From NCBI GenBank assembly GCA_013376985.1, contig JACABB010000011.1:1-64000 (forward strand): 64,000 bases of DNA, written 5' to 3'. The notes beneath the pieces were generated by a model. That model made no database searches, was not told where the DNA came from, and was given only the letters and a program-made list of their open reading frames with translations. The position numbers and the translations under genes were made by a program. The DNA is from Bacteroidales bacterium. GTDB lineage: Bacteria > Bacteroidota > Bacteroidia > Bacteroidales > Tenuifilaceae. Of the stretch, positions 9,614 to 19,900 are shown piece after piece. Every line of letters begins with the position of its first letter. Position 1 is the stretch's first letter.

Positions 9614-10308
9614 AAAGATGCATATGCCAATGTAACTACACTGACTTTTACACCTTCTGCTTCAAGTACAACAGCAGCGCACTCTTCAAGGGTTGCTCCA
9701 GTGGTAATAACATCATCAACAATTAGAATATGCTTCCCCTTAAATTCTTCTGGTTTAGAAAGACTAAAGGCTTTTGAAACATTCTCCACCCTTTCCGTTC
9801 GGTTTTTACGAGTTTGAGTTTCAGTATAGGATAATCGAATTAGGTTATCCGTAGAAATCGGAATTTTCATACTATCCTCAAGCCCTTTTGCAATTTCTTC
9901 TGCCTGATTATAACCTCGCTGCTTTAATCTTTTGTGATGAAGTGGTACCGGCACAATAAAATCTATTTCCTTATAAAGGGGTGCTTTTTTGAGCACATTG
10001 CCAAATTCTTTACCCAAAACGAAACCAACCTCCTTTTTCCCATTATATTTTAAGTGGTGAAGGAGTTTTCGATATTGGCTACCCTTAGTAAAAAAGAAAA
10101 AGGAGCAAGCATTTTCAATAAAGGCTCGCCCCCAAAATATTTTTGCAACAGGATTTTCTGCATCAAGCCAATATCTTGTTCTAGGAATATGGTAAAGGCA
10201 TGATGTACAAATCACCGATTCTCCTTCTGCAAGGTCGTTGTGGCAAACCATGCAAAGGTTAGGATAAAAAAGCCGGACAAAGTCAGTAAGTATCCGGGAT
10301 ATCCTCAT
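9610..10308 (-). CDS. ComF-family phosphoribosyltransferase-like protein
   Basis: 232 residues. The N-terminal zinc ribbon has Cys19, Cys22, Cys34 and Cys37 in two CxxC pairs. The C-terminal type I PRTase fold carries the PRPP-binding loop VDDVITTGAT at about 197-206, preceded by the family motif HKRLKQRGYNQAEEIAKGL. In naturally competent bacteria ComF takes part in DNA uptake, but in most Bacteroidota its role has not been shown. The stop and start are close to the DUF2147 gene upstream (5 bp apart), so they are probably co-transcribed. Confidence 0.92.
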   Translation of the reverse strand: MRISRILTDFVRLFYPNLCMVCHNDLAEGESVICTSCLYHIPRTRYWLDAENPVAKIFWGRAFIENACSFFFFTKGSQYRKLLHHLKYNGKKEVGFVLGKEFGNVLKKAPLYKEIDFIVPVPLHHKRLKQRGYNQAEEIAKGLEDSMKIPISTDNLIRLSYTETQTRKNRTERVENVSKAFSLSKPEEFKGKHILIVDDVITTGATLEECAAVVLEAEGVKVSVVTLAYASF

Positions 10309-10313
10309 ATCAT

Positions 10314-10754
10314 TTAGATTTCTCTAGTCCAAATAACTTGTTTTCCTATTAAGGAGAAGCCAATGTAGCCTTTAACATGAAGTTTATTGATTTCTTCATC
10401 GAACCACATTAAGCATTTATAGGTTTTTCCCTCCTTAGGGTCATATATTTTCCCGTCAATCCATTCATTATCATCCTTTGAAAAGACAAACCCTTCTAAA
10501 AGTTTTAAACCCATGATAGGTCTAGATTGTAATTTTACATCTGGGTTTTTATCATCAACTTTTGGTTTTCCATTTTTATTGAGCTCCTTAAGCCATGATA
10601 TTTCACCATAAAATTTACCATCAGCATCCTTTTTAATGGTAACCTTTGAGTCACCATATTGAGTAAGCCATGTGCCAAGAACACGACTCTCGTCCTGAGC
10701 AGTAGCAGAAATCCAGAAAAGGAAAAGGGATGAAAGTAATAGAAGTTTTCTCAT
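10314..10754 (-). CDS. Secreted DUF2147 protein
   Basis: 146 residues. A signal peptide ends near ATAQ (residues 17-20). The mature part fits DUF2147: it opens with VLGTWLT, then has GKFYGEISWL, NGKPKVDDKNPD, PIMGLKLLEGF, WIDGKIYDPKEGKTYKC and a terminal IGKQVIWTR. The family is periplasmic or extracellular and has no assigned function. It has the same orientation as the comF-like gene downstream. Confidence 0.9.
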   Translation of the reverse strand: MRKLLLLSSLFLFWISATAQDESRVLGTWLTQYGDSKVTIKKDADGKFYGEISWLKELNKNGKPKVDDKNPDVKLQSRPIMGLKLLEGFVFSKDDNEWIDGKIYDPKEGKTYKCLMWFDEEINKLHVKGYIGFSLIGKQVIWTREI

Positions 10755-10864
10755 AGTTAAAATTATGTTTATTTGGCAAGATAATTTTTTTAAAATAAAT
10801 CTAGCAATTGTTTAAGTAAAAAATTAAGGAAAGTGAAAATCTAATTGATACAATATTTGAAATA

Positions 10865-11599
10865 CTATTTCATCTCAACGATGAAACAGTCAGGATAGAT
10901 TTTAATGGCTTTGCCTTTAAAAATATCTGCTTCTTTTCGCGATGAAAAATTTCCGATAAATAATCGGTAAACCTTCTCGTTGTTGGTTGTAATAACCTGA
11001 ACGTACACCTCTTTTTTAAGAGTGTTTTTAATATCATTTGCTATTCTAAGCATATTTACCATTTCCTTATAGCTACCAATTTGTATGGTAAACCCTTTGG
11101 GTTGAAATGAATTGACTTTCAGTTCGTAATAATCATTTACCTCTTGAATCTCCTGCTTTACCTCTGTATTTTGATTTTTAATTTGATTAGTATTTTGGTC
11201 GCTAGTAGTCTGGGTTTGAGTAATTGGTTGTGATTGGGACGGTGCTTCAATTACCTCTATTTTTACTTTCACTTTGCCTTGGGCAACAAATCCAAGTTTT
11301 TCTGCTGCTGAGCGGCTAAGATCTATAATTCTATCGGGAGCAAATGGCCCTTTATCATTTACCCTAACAATTACGCTGTTATTATTGGTTAAGTTTGTAA
11401 CCTTTACTAATGAGCCAAAAGGTATTGTTAGGTGAGCGCAGGTTGCTTTTCGAAAGCTATAGCTCTCTCCTGATGCGGTGGTTCTACCCTCAAATTTTTC
11501 AGAATAGATAGATGCAATTCCTTCCTGAGTATATCCAACCTGAGAAAATCCAGATATAGCAAGGATTTGAAAGATAGTAGTAATAATTATTTTTTGCAT
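10865..11599 (-). CDS. RlpA-like double-psi beta-barrel protein with SPOR domain
   Basis: 244 residues. A signal peptide (to about residue 19) precedes an RlpA-type double-psi beta-barrel at about 25-105: GIASIYSEKFEGRTTASGE, ATCAHLTIPFGSLVKVTN, VRVNDKGPF and IDLSRSAAEKLGF are the family blocks. A Gln/Thr/Asn-rich linker follows (about 115-150), then a SPOR domain (about 165-244) with FTIQIGSYKE. SPOR domains bind denuded septal peptidoglycan and RlpA proteins act as lytic transglycosylases or structural septal proteins in other bacteria. The start is 11 bp from the stop of the beta-barrel gene upstream. Confidence 0.93.
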   Translation of the reverse strand: MQKIIITTIFQILAISGFSQVGYTQEGIASIYSEKFEGRTTASGESYSFRKATCAHLTIPFGSLVKVTNLTNNNSVIVRVNDKGPFAPDRIIDLSRSAAEKLGFVAQGKVKVKIEVIEAPSQSQPITQTQTTSDQNTNQIKNQNTEVKQEIQEVNDYYELKVNSFQPKGFTIQIGSYKEMVNMLRIANDIKNTLKKEVYVQVITTNNEKVYRLFIGNFSSRKEADIFKGKAIKIYPDCFIVEMK

Positions 11600-11610
11600 A
11601 GGTTGTTTTT

Positions 11611-12282
11611 TTACTGAAATTCAGGATGTTTCTTCTTTTTACCCAAATTACTAAAATTGTACATGTAACTTATGCTAATATTCTGAACGAGTGCATTTGA
11701 TTTTTCGGGCATTCCTGTATATCTATAATCATAAAGGTCTGCATAACCGTATGATATTCTTGCATCTACCTGAATAACCCCCCATCCGAATTCATAACTT
11801 ATCCCTGCACCACCAACAAGTCCATAATCAAAACGATTGTCACGAAGTATATTCAAATCGTAGTTTTGTAATACCATCTTTCCCGTAGTGTCAACTCCTT
11901 GTTTTGCAGAGAGCAAATAAGCTGCATAGCAACCCATATTGACATGAAAGTATAGTCCTGCAATATCGCTGTGAATTTGGAAGAAAATAGGTATTTCAAC
12001 GTAATTGCTTACATGTTGAAGTTTAGCGGTATCTTTAAAAGGAATATTATACCCGCGTTGTGTAAAGTTTATCTCGCCCTGAAATCCCACCCATTTGTTA
12101 TCGTAGTATTTTAGGATTAAACCAAAGTCGGGTCTTTTTCCCGGGAAAGCAGTAGCCTTTAAGTCGGGTTTAAATGATATACTTGAAAAAAGAGAATAAC
12201 CAGATTTAATGCCAATATATATTTGCGACCAACATAAGGTGGGTATTAATAATAATATTGTTATAATGGCTTTTTTCATCAT
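11611..12282 (-). CDS. Outer membrane beta-barrel protein (PorT-like)
   Basis: 223 residues. A signal peptide ends near LCWSQ. The mature chain alternates polar and aromatic residues as in small outer-membrane beta-barrels of the PorT/OmpW-like group (IYIGIKSGYSLFSS, WVGFQGEINFTQRGYNIPF, VNMGCYAAYLLS, YGLVGGAGISYEF). It ends with a strand containing ISISYMYNFSNL followed by a short basic tail. The function is unknown. It lies between a thiamine-binding-protein gene and the RlpA gene on one strand with short gaps. Confidence 0.82.
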   Translation of the reverse strand: MMKKAIITILLLIPTLCWSQIYIGIKSGYSLFSSISFKPDLKATAFPGKRPDFGLILKYYDNKWVGFQGEINFTQRGYNIPFKDTAKLQHVSNYVEIPIFFQIHSDIAGLYFHVNMGCYAAYLLSAKQGVDTTGKMVLQNYDLNILRDNRFDYGLVGGAGISYEFGWGVIQVDARISYGYADLYDYRYTGMPEKSNALVQNISISYMYNFSNLGKKKKHPEFQ

Positions 12283-12309
12283 TTTTAAATCTTAGAACTC
12301 AGTAAATAA

Positions 12310-12618
12310 TTAATCTTTCCCCTCAATTTTGTCCTCAATTGATCGTATTTTACTCTCTATTCTCCCGCTTTTCCCTTTTCTGATATCTAGGTTTATTGAA
12401 ACATATACCCTTTCACAATCATCTTCCAATACTTTATAAGCTTCATCAATTAAGGTCATCGCCTCGTGTAGGGTTTCTGTTTCAACAAGTGTTCCCATTG
12501 CTGTAAGTTGACTGGGATGCCTAGAACGACGGAGATGCCTAATAATTTTTGTAACGTAATGACTAACACTATCTCCCTTATCGGTTGGGAACATGGCAAA
12601 ATTCATTAGAACTGACAT
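12310..12618 (-). CDS. MTH1187/YkoF-like thiamine-binding protein
   Basis: 102 residues, the size of the MTH1187 (DUF77) family. Recognisable blocks are MNFAMFPTDKGDSVSHYV, QLTAMGTLVETETLHEAM and CERVYVSINLDIRKGKSGRIESKI. Members form ferredoxin-like homotetramers that bind thiamine or hydroxymethylpyrimidine-like ligands. No thiamine synthesis or transport gene is adjacent, so a precise role is not evident. The stop and start spacing (14 bp after the Ig-like gene upstream) suggests co-transcription. Confidence 0.85.
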   Translation of the reverse strand: MSVLMNFAMFPTDKGDSVSHYVTKIIRHLRRSRHPSQLTAMGTLVETETLHEAMTLIDEAYKVLEDDCERVYVSINLDIRKGKSGRIESKIRSIEDKIEGKD

Positions 12619-12632
12619 AATGGTTTTTTAAA

Positions 12633-14372
12633 TTACTTATTAAAATCAAATGTGATTTCATTTTCCCAGTTTGCTCGGACCGTGAGTATTCCCTTTGTTT
12701 TTCCTTCATTGTAGTAATAAATTCTTTCGGGTTGAATCTTTTTTAGATACCAACCAGTATCCCATTCTCCGTTCAAATTCGCATCTTCAATAAAACGCAA
12801 AGTATATTTCCCGGGGTCAATAAAACTCAATGTTACCTTTTCATCTGGTTTAACCATTAAACGTTCAATCACCTGCGATTTATTCTCGTTGAGTAATTCA
12901 ATAATTGCCGCATTTTTAAAATTCAAAAGGTTAAAGTTTAGAACCCCAAAATTATCAGGATTAGCTCCCTTAAACTGAATTTTAACAGTATCGTTTGCAA
13001 TACTATCGAGCGAAATAAAAGCCCCCGGAAATGCTTCGAGTTTATATAAGATATCTGGTTCCCAAACGTGTTTAAATCGGAGCAGGCGAGGGTTTATCGA
13101 ATCCTTTTCCAACTTTATATTACCAATTTTTGATGAATCTTTAAGATTTGTAACAGAGATTAGGGATTCGTCAATATTCTTAAGAGGAATTGGAAACGTA
13201 AATTCAAAAGGTTTATTCGGTTTTGCTATTTGAGAATTTTTAATGTTGCTAGTTACTTTTAGGTAAACTTTCTTTTCGGGTTTATCTTTGTCTCTTTTAC
13301 GTTTTTTAGTTACCTCCCTTTCAGTGTAAATAAATTTCAGGGTATCAAGTTTTGGTTTTAGTCGTTGTAAAGAATCCGTTTTAAGATATGAAATCTGAAA
13401 TGCAAGAGTATCTAAAGCATTAACTTTATCATTGGTAATCCAGTATATCAGGGAGTCTTTACTACGATTGGTTTCCGTTAAATACCACTTATTATCAACC
13501 TTGAAGTTTAATGGTGTTAACAGAACTTGTCCTTCGGTTTTTTTAGTAAATGTTAATGCTAGTTTGCGTCTTTTGCTGCGAGAAAATCCAAGGCGTGCTT
13601 GAATCCTATTGCTTTCCTTAAACATTAAAAGATTTACATCTCTAACCGCATGTCTACTTGTATCGATTAACGAAGGACTTTTGAGCATTTCCTTTTTAAT
13701 GTTTTCATTCTGAAAAGCAATGTCTTCATTAACTTGATCGAACTTATAGTTTGAGTTATTATCCTTTAGGGCAAAAATTTTATAATCGCAAGATTGTAGG
13801 TTTTTAAAAAAGAATAACCCATGTTTGTTCGATCTGGTAAGATATTGTGGGAGCTGTTTGATTGGGGTAGAATCATTTTGATTTTTATAAAGCATAATAA
13901 AAACGTTCTCCTCTGGTAAAAGGGTAAATGCATTTTTGATTTCCCCCGATAATGTTAAAGAATCGATAGAACTTCCTGTTGCAAATGCAAACTCAAAATT
14001 ATTTAATGGGTTATTTTCATTGTTATCAACAATAGCATCGGCAAAATATATTGTGTAAGTCGTGTTATCCTTAAGCGTATCTTTAAAGCGAATTTCAACG
14101 TTTTTTCCTCTTTGTAGTAACTCTGGTTTCTTGATCATGGGAGGGGAGACCGCCAATTTCTTCTGAATATCTTTAAGTTGGACTATTTCATTGAATGTTA
14201 GAGTTATCTTATTTCCCTTAAAGTTGAGTGCATTCATTGCAGGATTGCTTCGAACTAAGACGGGAGCAAGAGTATCCTTAGGACCTCCTGTTGGGGTAAC
14301 AATTTTGGCACATCTTGGTAAGATGCAGATAATCAATAAAAATATTGAAATTATTATAGCAAAATTTTTCAA
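12633..14372 (-). CDS. Ig-like (Big_5) domain protein with signal peptide
   Basis: 579 residues. A hydrophobic signal segment (IISIFLLIICILPRCA) with a candidate lipobox cysteine near residue 21 precedes the segment PTGGPKDTLAPVLVRSNP. This is the usual opening of a conserved Bacteroidota lipoprotein family whose first domain is a bacterial Ig-like Big_5 fold (about 30-135, ITLTFNEIVQL). A middle all-beta region carries very basic patches (KKRKRDKDKPEKK near 355). The C-terminal end reads like a carboxypeptidase-regulatory-like fold (GKYTLRFIEDANLNGEWDTG). It is probably a periplasmic or outer-membrane structural protein; the function is unknown. Confidence 0.85.
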   Translation of the reverse strand: MKNFAIIISIFLLIICILPRCAKIVTPTGGPKDTLAPVLVRSNPAMNALNFKGNKITLTFNEIVQLKDIQKKLAVSPPMIKKPELLQRGKNVEIRFKDTLKDNTTYTIYFADAIVDNNENNPLNNFEFAFATGSSIDSLTLSGEIKNAFTLLPEENVFIMLYKNQNDSTPIKQLPQYLTRSNKHGLFFFKNLQSCDYKIFALKDNNSNYKFDQVNEDIAFQNENIKKEMLKSPSLIDTSRHAVRDVNLLMFKESNRIQARLGFSRSKRRKLALTFTKKTEGQVLLTPLNFKVDNKWYLTETNRSKDSLIYWITNDKVNALDTLAFQISYLKTDSLQRLKPKLDTLKFIYTEREVTKKRKRDKDKPEKKVYLKVTSNIKNSQIAKPNKPFEFTFPIPLKNIDESLISVTNLKDSSKIGNIKLEKDSINPRLLRFKHVWEPDILYKLEAFPGAFISLDSIANDTVKIQFKGANPDNFGVLNFNLLNFKNAAIIELLNENKSQVIERLMVKPDEKVTLSFIDPGKYTLRFIEDANLNGEWDTGWYLKKIQPERIYYYNEGKTKGILTVRANWENEITFDFNK

Positions 14373-14456
14373 AAGAGTTTATATTTTGGTTGTTTTCTCA
14401 ATTAGCAAAGTTATAAATCTTTATAACCCTAAAAACAATGTTCAGAAAAAAGGGTA

Positions 14457-14487
14457 TTTGGTCTATCAAAAATAAGGGATAATTTTG
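14457..14487 (+). promoter_or_regulatory. Promoter of the 14510 gene
   Basis: TTTG at 14457-14460, a 19-bp spacer, and TAATTTTG at 14480-14487 fit the Bacteroidota sigma-ABfr consensus exactly. The ATG at 14510 follows after 22 bp. Confidence 0.7.
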
Positions 14488-14509
14488 TGGTTATACTAAT
14501 TCCAATAAA

Positions 14510-14971
14510 ATGTCGGAGGATAATCATTTTGAAAACAGTTTGCTTTATCACTGGATGGGTAATCTTGTAGGAACTTATGCTGCGTTTTCATTTAATCTTT
14601 TTGTAACTATTACAGCTGGTTTACTTTATAGCTTTAAAGTATTCCAATCGCCATTTATTCTATTAATTTTTGGAGTAATTTCTCCTATAATATTTACTCT
14701 TTGCCTTTACTTTTTTATCAGAAACATATCTGGGGAAATTCTTAATGAGCCACTCCCAAGTGCTTTTATAACCAGAGCGGGTAATCGGTTACTGATGTCG
14801 TTTGATATCTTTTTAATTATAGGATTTTCGTTGTTGATTTACCTTGGACCTTTTAATTTTTTTATTTTTCGTTTTCTTCAAACTATATTTTTCCCAGGAA
14901 TGCTTTTGGTTTTTTTAAGAGTATTATATGTAAGCAGATTAATCGGAAAAAATGATAGGGGAAACGATTAA
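14510..14971 (+). CDS. Four-helix membrane protein of unknown function
   Basis: 153 residues with four hydrophobic segments at about 18-42, 46-70, 95-112 and 118-140. There is a short acidic N-terminus and a basic C-terminus (SRLIGKNDRGND). I see no charged or catalytic motif and do not recognise a family. It has its own promoter and is 28 bp upstream of the next gene on the same strand, so the pair may be co-expressed. Confidence 0.7.
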   Translation: MSEDNHFENSLLYHWMGNLVGTYAAFSFNLFVTITAGLLYSFKVFQSPFILLIFGVISPIIFTLCLYFFIRNISGEILNEPLPSAFITRAGNRLLMSFDIFLIIGFSLLIYLGPFNFFIFRFLQTIFFPGMLLVFLRVLYVSRLIGKNDRGND

Positions 14972-14999
14972 TCCTTTTTAAGTATCTATTGTAATCATT

Positions 15000-15473
15000 G
15001 TGAAAACAGCCTCTTTGAGCGAACTTAAAAATGAACTATCATCGCAAAAGCCTGATGAGATTTTGGCTCTTTGCCTACGATTGGCAAAATACAAGAAGGA
15101 TAACAAGGAATTACTTACCTATTTACTTTTTGAAGCTAACGATGAACAAGGTTATATAGAGAACATCAAGAAGGAAATTGATTTGCAATTGGAAGGGATG
15201 AACAAAAACAATGTCTATTATGTCAAAAAAAGTCTTCGGAAAACCCTCAGAATAGCAAATAAATACATAAAATACTCAGCATCTAAACAAACAGAGGTTG
15301 AGGTACTCATCTATTTCTGTGCTAAACTTAAAAATTCCGAACTGCCAATTCAAACAAATAATATCCTTAATAATCTATATCAGCGGCAACTCGAAAGAAT
15401 AAAAAAGGCATTATCAACACTTCACGAAGATTTACGGTACGATTATAAAGAAGATATAGATTCATTATCTTAA
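15000..15473 (+). CDS. Conserved hypothetical helical protein, GTG start
   Basis: 157 residues, predicted to be all helical, basic and soluble. It starts with GTG at 15000; no in-frame ATG lies between the upstream stop region and this point. The core (ILALCLRLAKYKKDNKELLTYLLFE and VKKSLRKTLRIANKYIKYS) looks like a small protein conserved in Bacteroidota that I cannot tie to a named function. It lies between the four-helix membrane protein and the CNNM/CorC transporter. Confidence 0.7.
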   Translation: MKTASLSELKNELSSQKPDEILALCLRLAKYKKDNKELLTYLLFEANDEQGYIENIKKEIDLQLEGMNKNNVYYVKKSLRKTLRIANKYIKYSASKQTEVEVLIYFCAKLKNSELPIQTNNILNNLYQRQLERIKKALSTLHEDLRYDYKEDIDSLS

Positions 15474-15494
15474 AGGGATTCGCCCAGAAATATG

Positions 15495-15502
15495 TAAATT
15501 TG
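15495..15502 (+). promoter_or_regulatory. Possible -7 box for the 15525 gene
   Basis: TAAATTTG fits TAnnTTTG and lies 22 bp before the ATG. No TTTG is found at the -33 position, so this is a weak call. Confidence 0.35.
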
Positions 15503-15524
15503 CATATTATCATACTCTTTAAAA

Positions 15525-16826
15525 ATGTTACTAGATATAATTATTACCCTCTCATTAGTATTACTTAACGCATTTTTTGTTGCTGCTGAATTCGCTATTG
15601 TAAAAGTCAGATATTCGCAGATTCAGATAAAAGCGGAGCAAGGCGATCAGGTTGCTAAAACATCTCAACATATTATTAAGCATCTTGATACTTACTTGTC
15701 GGCAACACAACTTGGAATAACACTTGCCAGTCTTGGGTTGGGTTGGGTTGGAGAACCTATTGTTGCATCCATTATAACTAAAATAATTTCCTTATTTGGA
15801 CTTACCCTTACACCTGAAACGCTTCATGCTATAGCGCTGCCAACAGCATTTATTTTAATCACCATGCTTCATATTATTTTTGGTGAGTTGGCACCTAAGT
15901 CAATAGCAATCCGCAAACCAGAATCTACTACATTATTTGTTGCATACCCTTTAACCCTCTTCTATAAGATATTCCAGCCATTTATTTGGCTGATGAATGC
16001 CGTTTCGAATATGTTTCTTAAGCTAATTGGTATACAACCCGCAGGAGAGCATGATATTCATAGCACTGATGAACTTCAATTACTTGTAAAACAAAGCAAA
16101 GAGGGTGGTGCGCTTGAGGAGGAAAACTACGAGATTATTAAGAATGCCTTTGATTTTACCGACCATACTGTTAAGCAAATTATGGTTCCAAGGCAGCAGA
16201 TTTTTGGAATAGATATAGACCTGCCAAAGAACGAGGTTATTGACAAGATTCTTGAGTATGGCTATTCCCGAGTTCCTGTATACCAGGATTCAATTGATAA
16301 TATAATTGGTATTGCTTACGCCAAAGATGTTCTTAAAGGACATTATCAAAATCCTGATTTTAATCTTAAAGATTTACTTCATCAGACCTTCTACGTAATA
16401 GAGACCAAGCGGATAAGCGATATCCTAGCAGAGTTTCAAAAACGCCACCTGCATATAGCTATTGTGATTGATGAGTTTGGAGGAACCGAGGGGCTTATAA
16501 CCCTTGAAGATATTCTTGAAGAGCTTGTTGGTGAAATTCAGGACGAGGATGATGACGAAAGGCCAATTGTTGAGAAAAAGGATGAGCGAACTTTTATTAT
16601 ACAATCAACTACGCCCCTTATCGATATCAACGATTATCTCCCACATCCTTTCTCTATAAGTGAAAACTACAATACCCTTTCGGGGTTAATGCTTTTCAAC
16701 TTCAATCGTATTCCCAAGCTCAACGATAAGATTACCCTTGAGGGTTATGAGTTAACCGTCATTAAAATCCAACATAGAACTATCCAAGTGGTACAGGCGG
16801 TGGAGCAGAATGAACCTATTGCATAA
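15525..16826 (+). CDS. CNNM/CorC-type transporter (DUF21, CBS pair, CorC_HlyC)
   Basis: 433 residues. The DUF21/CNNM membrane domain fills about 1-190 with four hydrophobic segments; AEFAIVKVR, ATQLGITLASLGLGWVGEP and HIIFGELAPKSIAIRKPE are the family signatures. Two CBS domains follow at about 205-325 (IMVPRQQIFGIDID; YSRVPVYQDSIDNIIGIAY; VIDEFGGTEGLITLEDILEELVGEIQDE), then a CorC_HlyC domain (about 345-425). Members are linked to magnesium or cobalt efflux. The name hemolysin used in some databases is historical. Confidence 0.93.
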   Translation: MLLDIIITLSLVLLNAFFVAAEFAIVKVRYSQIQIKAEQGDQVAKTSQHIIKHLDTYLSATQLGITLASLGLGWVGEPIVASIITKIISLFGLTLTPETLHAIALPTAFILITMLHIIFGELAPKSIAIRKPESTTLFVAYPLTLFYKIFQPFIWLMNAVSNMFLKLIGIQPAGEHDIHSTDELQLLVKQSKEGGALEEENYEIIKNAFDFTDHTVKQIMVPRQQIFGIDIDLPKNEVIDKILEYGYSRVPVYQDSIDNIIGIAYAKDVLKGHYQNPDFNLKDLLHQTFYVIETKRISDILAEFQKRHLHIAIVIDEFGGTEGLITLEDILEELVGEIQDEDDDERPIVEKKDERTFIIQSTTPLIDINDYLPHPFSISENYNTLSGLMLFNFNRIPKLNDKITLEGYELTVIKIQHRTIQVVQAVEQNEPIA

Positions 16827-16936
16827 ATTTAAGCCTTAGTCCAAAAACATCCTTTTCTATTTATCTTTAAACCCTTGATTCGTTTAATTCTCTGTTTTTT
16901 CTACTTTTACGAACTCATTGACCGATCTCTGATTTT

Positions 16937-19900
16937 GTGCGCAAAATGTCTGGAAAACTCGTTAATCTAGTACTCTTTTTATCAATATCGCTTTCGCTTA
17001 GCGCAGAGTACAAGACAAATGTGCATTCCATTTCACGCCGCAATGGGTTATCAAACGGTGCGGTGAATACTATTGTAAAGGATGCAGAAGGGTATATTTG
17101 GTTTGGAACATGGAATGGGCTTAACCGATATGATGGTAGCAATATTGTAACTTTCCTGCCCGGCAATAATCAAAACTCTATTCACAATCATGTTATTCGG
17201 GAACTATACCCCACCGTATCAGGTTCTATTTGGATTCTCACCAATAAAGGTATTGGGTTATACGATAATATCCACGACCGATTTACCTCTTATTTTACCA
17301 AGGAATCGGAACAGATAAACTATGAAAACGATATTGCAATCTGCCACTCAAACAGCAATGGTGCATTAGTTTCGATATTCGGGTATGGCATATTCAGATT
17401 TGATAGCATATCGCAGCAATTCAGTAAAATTGTTTTTGATAAAACTTCGCAAACCACCTCTCTTGGCATTAAACGTATTCATGTTGTGGATAATCAGGTA
17501 TATTGTATTTCGGGAGATGGTAAACTGATTTTAATGTCTGGCAATCACCTCGAAGAGGTTCTGCAACTGCCTTTAACAGGAACGTTGACATCATCATTTG
17601 CAATATTGATCGATCAGCATCCGTATATACTTATTACCCAACGTGCAGGAACAGCCCTAATGGTTGACCTAGAGGTTAAGACGGTTCAGCAACTCAGGAT
17701 TCCAGATGATATTATTACCTCGTTCTCTCTTTCGCAGGATAAAAATAGGCTATGGACTGGTACTGAAAAGGGAAGAATTTACAGTTTCAATCTATTAACA
17801 CATAGTTTTGATGTACTTAATATACTTTCGGATCAGTTTGCCCACAATACCATTGCCACTCGGATATTAAGCATCTATGAAACAGAAAACGATATTTTAT
17901 GGATTGGAACTGATGGGAATGGGGTTTATACTCTAAAACTCACAGAATTTCCAAATAAAAGTCTGTCATCGAACCAGCTGGCATACCCGATTGTCCGAAG
18001 CATTCTCGTAACTCGCAAACGAGATGTTCTGATAGGTACTAAAGGCGGAGGAATAGACGTTTTTGATGCTAACGGAAATCATACTCGGAGAATATCAGTC
18101 AAAGATGGCTTGAGCAACAATTCGGTGCTTTCGTTCCATGAGCACGATGATGGATCTATTTGGGTTGGTACTGATGGTAAAGGTGTTGATATTATATCAT
18201 CTGATTATAAGACTATCAAGAATTTCCCTCGTGATTTTAGAATCCTAAACCCATTGAACTTTGCTTCGGTTTACCGAATTCTTGAAAACAGCGATCATCA
18301 AATCTACCTTGGAACTAGCGGTTATGGCGTTATAATGATTGAACTGGATAAGAAAAATGGTTCATTGCCAATTGGTTGCGAACAGCTAATTCTTGATAAA
18401 AGCATTACAATACAGGGACAGCAAAAACAGATAGTTTATTCTTTGGCGGAAGAAAAACCGGGAATGATATGGATAGGGACGAGAGGGTTGGGCGTTTACC
18501 GTTATAATACAATTACTAAGAGGGTAATTTCACAATACACCACATTAACAAACCCAGATCTTATCAAAAATGATGATATCCTTTCTTTGTTTGCTAATCC
18601 CAAAGGACTTATATGGGTGGGTAGTAGTAATGGCATTTTCAATTTATTACCAATCTCAGACGATTCGGTAAAGGTGGCCGGATTAAATGTTCAGTCCGAT
18701 CTATCTAATACTAGCATACATGCCATGCAGCTTGATAATCTTGGTAATTTATGGGTTACTACCAATCAGGGGCTTTCATTAATTGATAGGAGCGGAGAGA
18801 GGGTAAGGAGTTTCAACGTAAACGATGGCCTAATTAACGTTGAATATAGCGATGGTGCTTCGTTTTTTGATGTAAAAGCTGACAGACTTTTTGTTGGTGG
18901 CACAATGGGTGTAGATATTATTCAAACAGATGAGATTAAATTCTCTTCCTACTTTCCTCCAATCGCAATTAATCAACTTTTTATTAGAAACCAACTGGTG
19001 GAAATAGGAGATCAAAGCGTACTTACCAGCCGAATTAACCGCCAGAAAAACTTAAAACTGAAATACGAACAGAATTCACTTACATTATATGTATCCCCTC
19101 TAACGTTTTGGGGGCAGGAACGCCACAGAATATCTCACAGGCTTAAAAACTTTGACAATGAATGGATTACAAACCCACGGAATCAGCCTATTAGTTTCTC
19201 CAATCTGGCATCGGGTAAATATTTGCTTCAGATACGTGTAAGTGATGAGAATGGAAACTGGTCGAAAAATATCAGGGAAGTAGAAATAATTATTAAGCCC
19301 CCATTTTGGAGGACATTGTGGGCAATTATTGGCTATTGCCTGCTGTTCATTGGCATCCAATTGTTAATTTTCGCAGCCTATCGTAGGCGGGAGGCTCGGA
19401 AAAAAGAAGCGGTATTGCGAGAATTTCAGAAAAAAAAGGAAGCGGAATTACAAAGTTATAAAATAGAGTTTTTTACTAACGTGGCTCATGAGTTTCGTAC
19501 GCCCCTTACCCTTATCACCTCACATATTCACGCTTTGCTTGAAGATACTCGAAGCACACTTGAAAACCCTCGTCTTTTAAAAGTTTACAACAATAGCCTT
19601 AAACTTCAGAAATTGGTACTAGAAATTATGCAGTTTAGAAAGTTGGAAAAAGGGAAAGAACCTTTAAATATACAATTGACAAAGCCTATTGAACTTGTAC
19701 AAGAGATAATTTCCGATTTTGAATTGCTTTTGTTGCAAAAAAATATCACTTGCGAGATTCTTGCGCCCTACCCTGAACTTGTTTTCAAAACTGATGCAGA
19801 TAAATTTCAGCGAATAGTTTCCAATTTGATATCTAATGCCATAAAATACAACACTCCTGGAGGGTTTGTCAAAGTCAACATCAAGTCCGAAAACTCATCG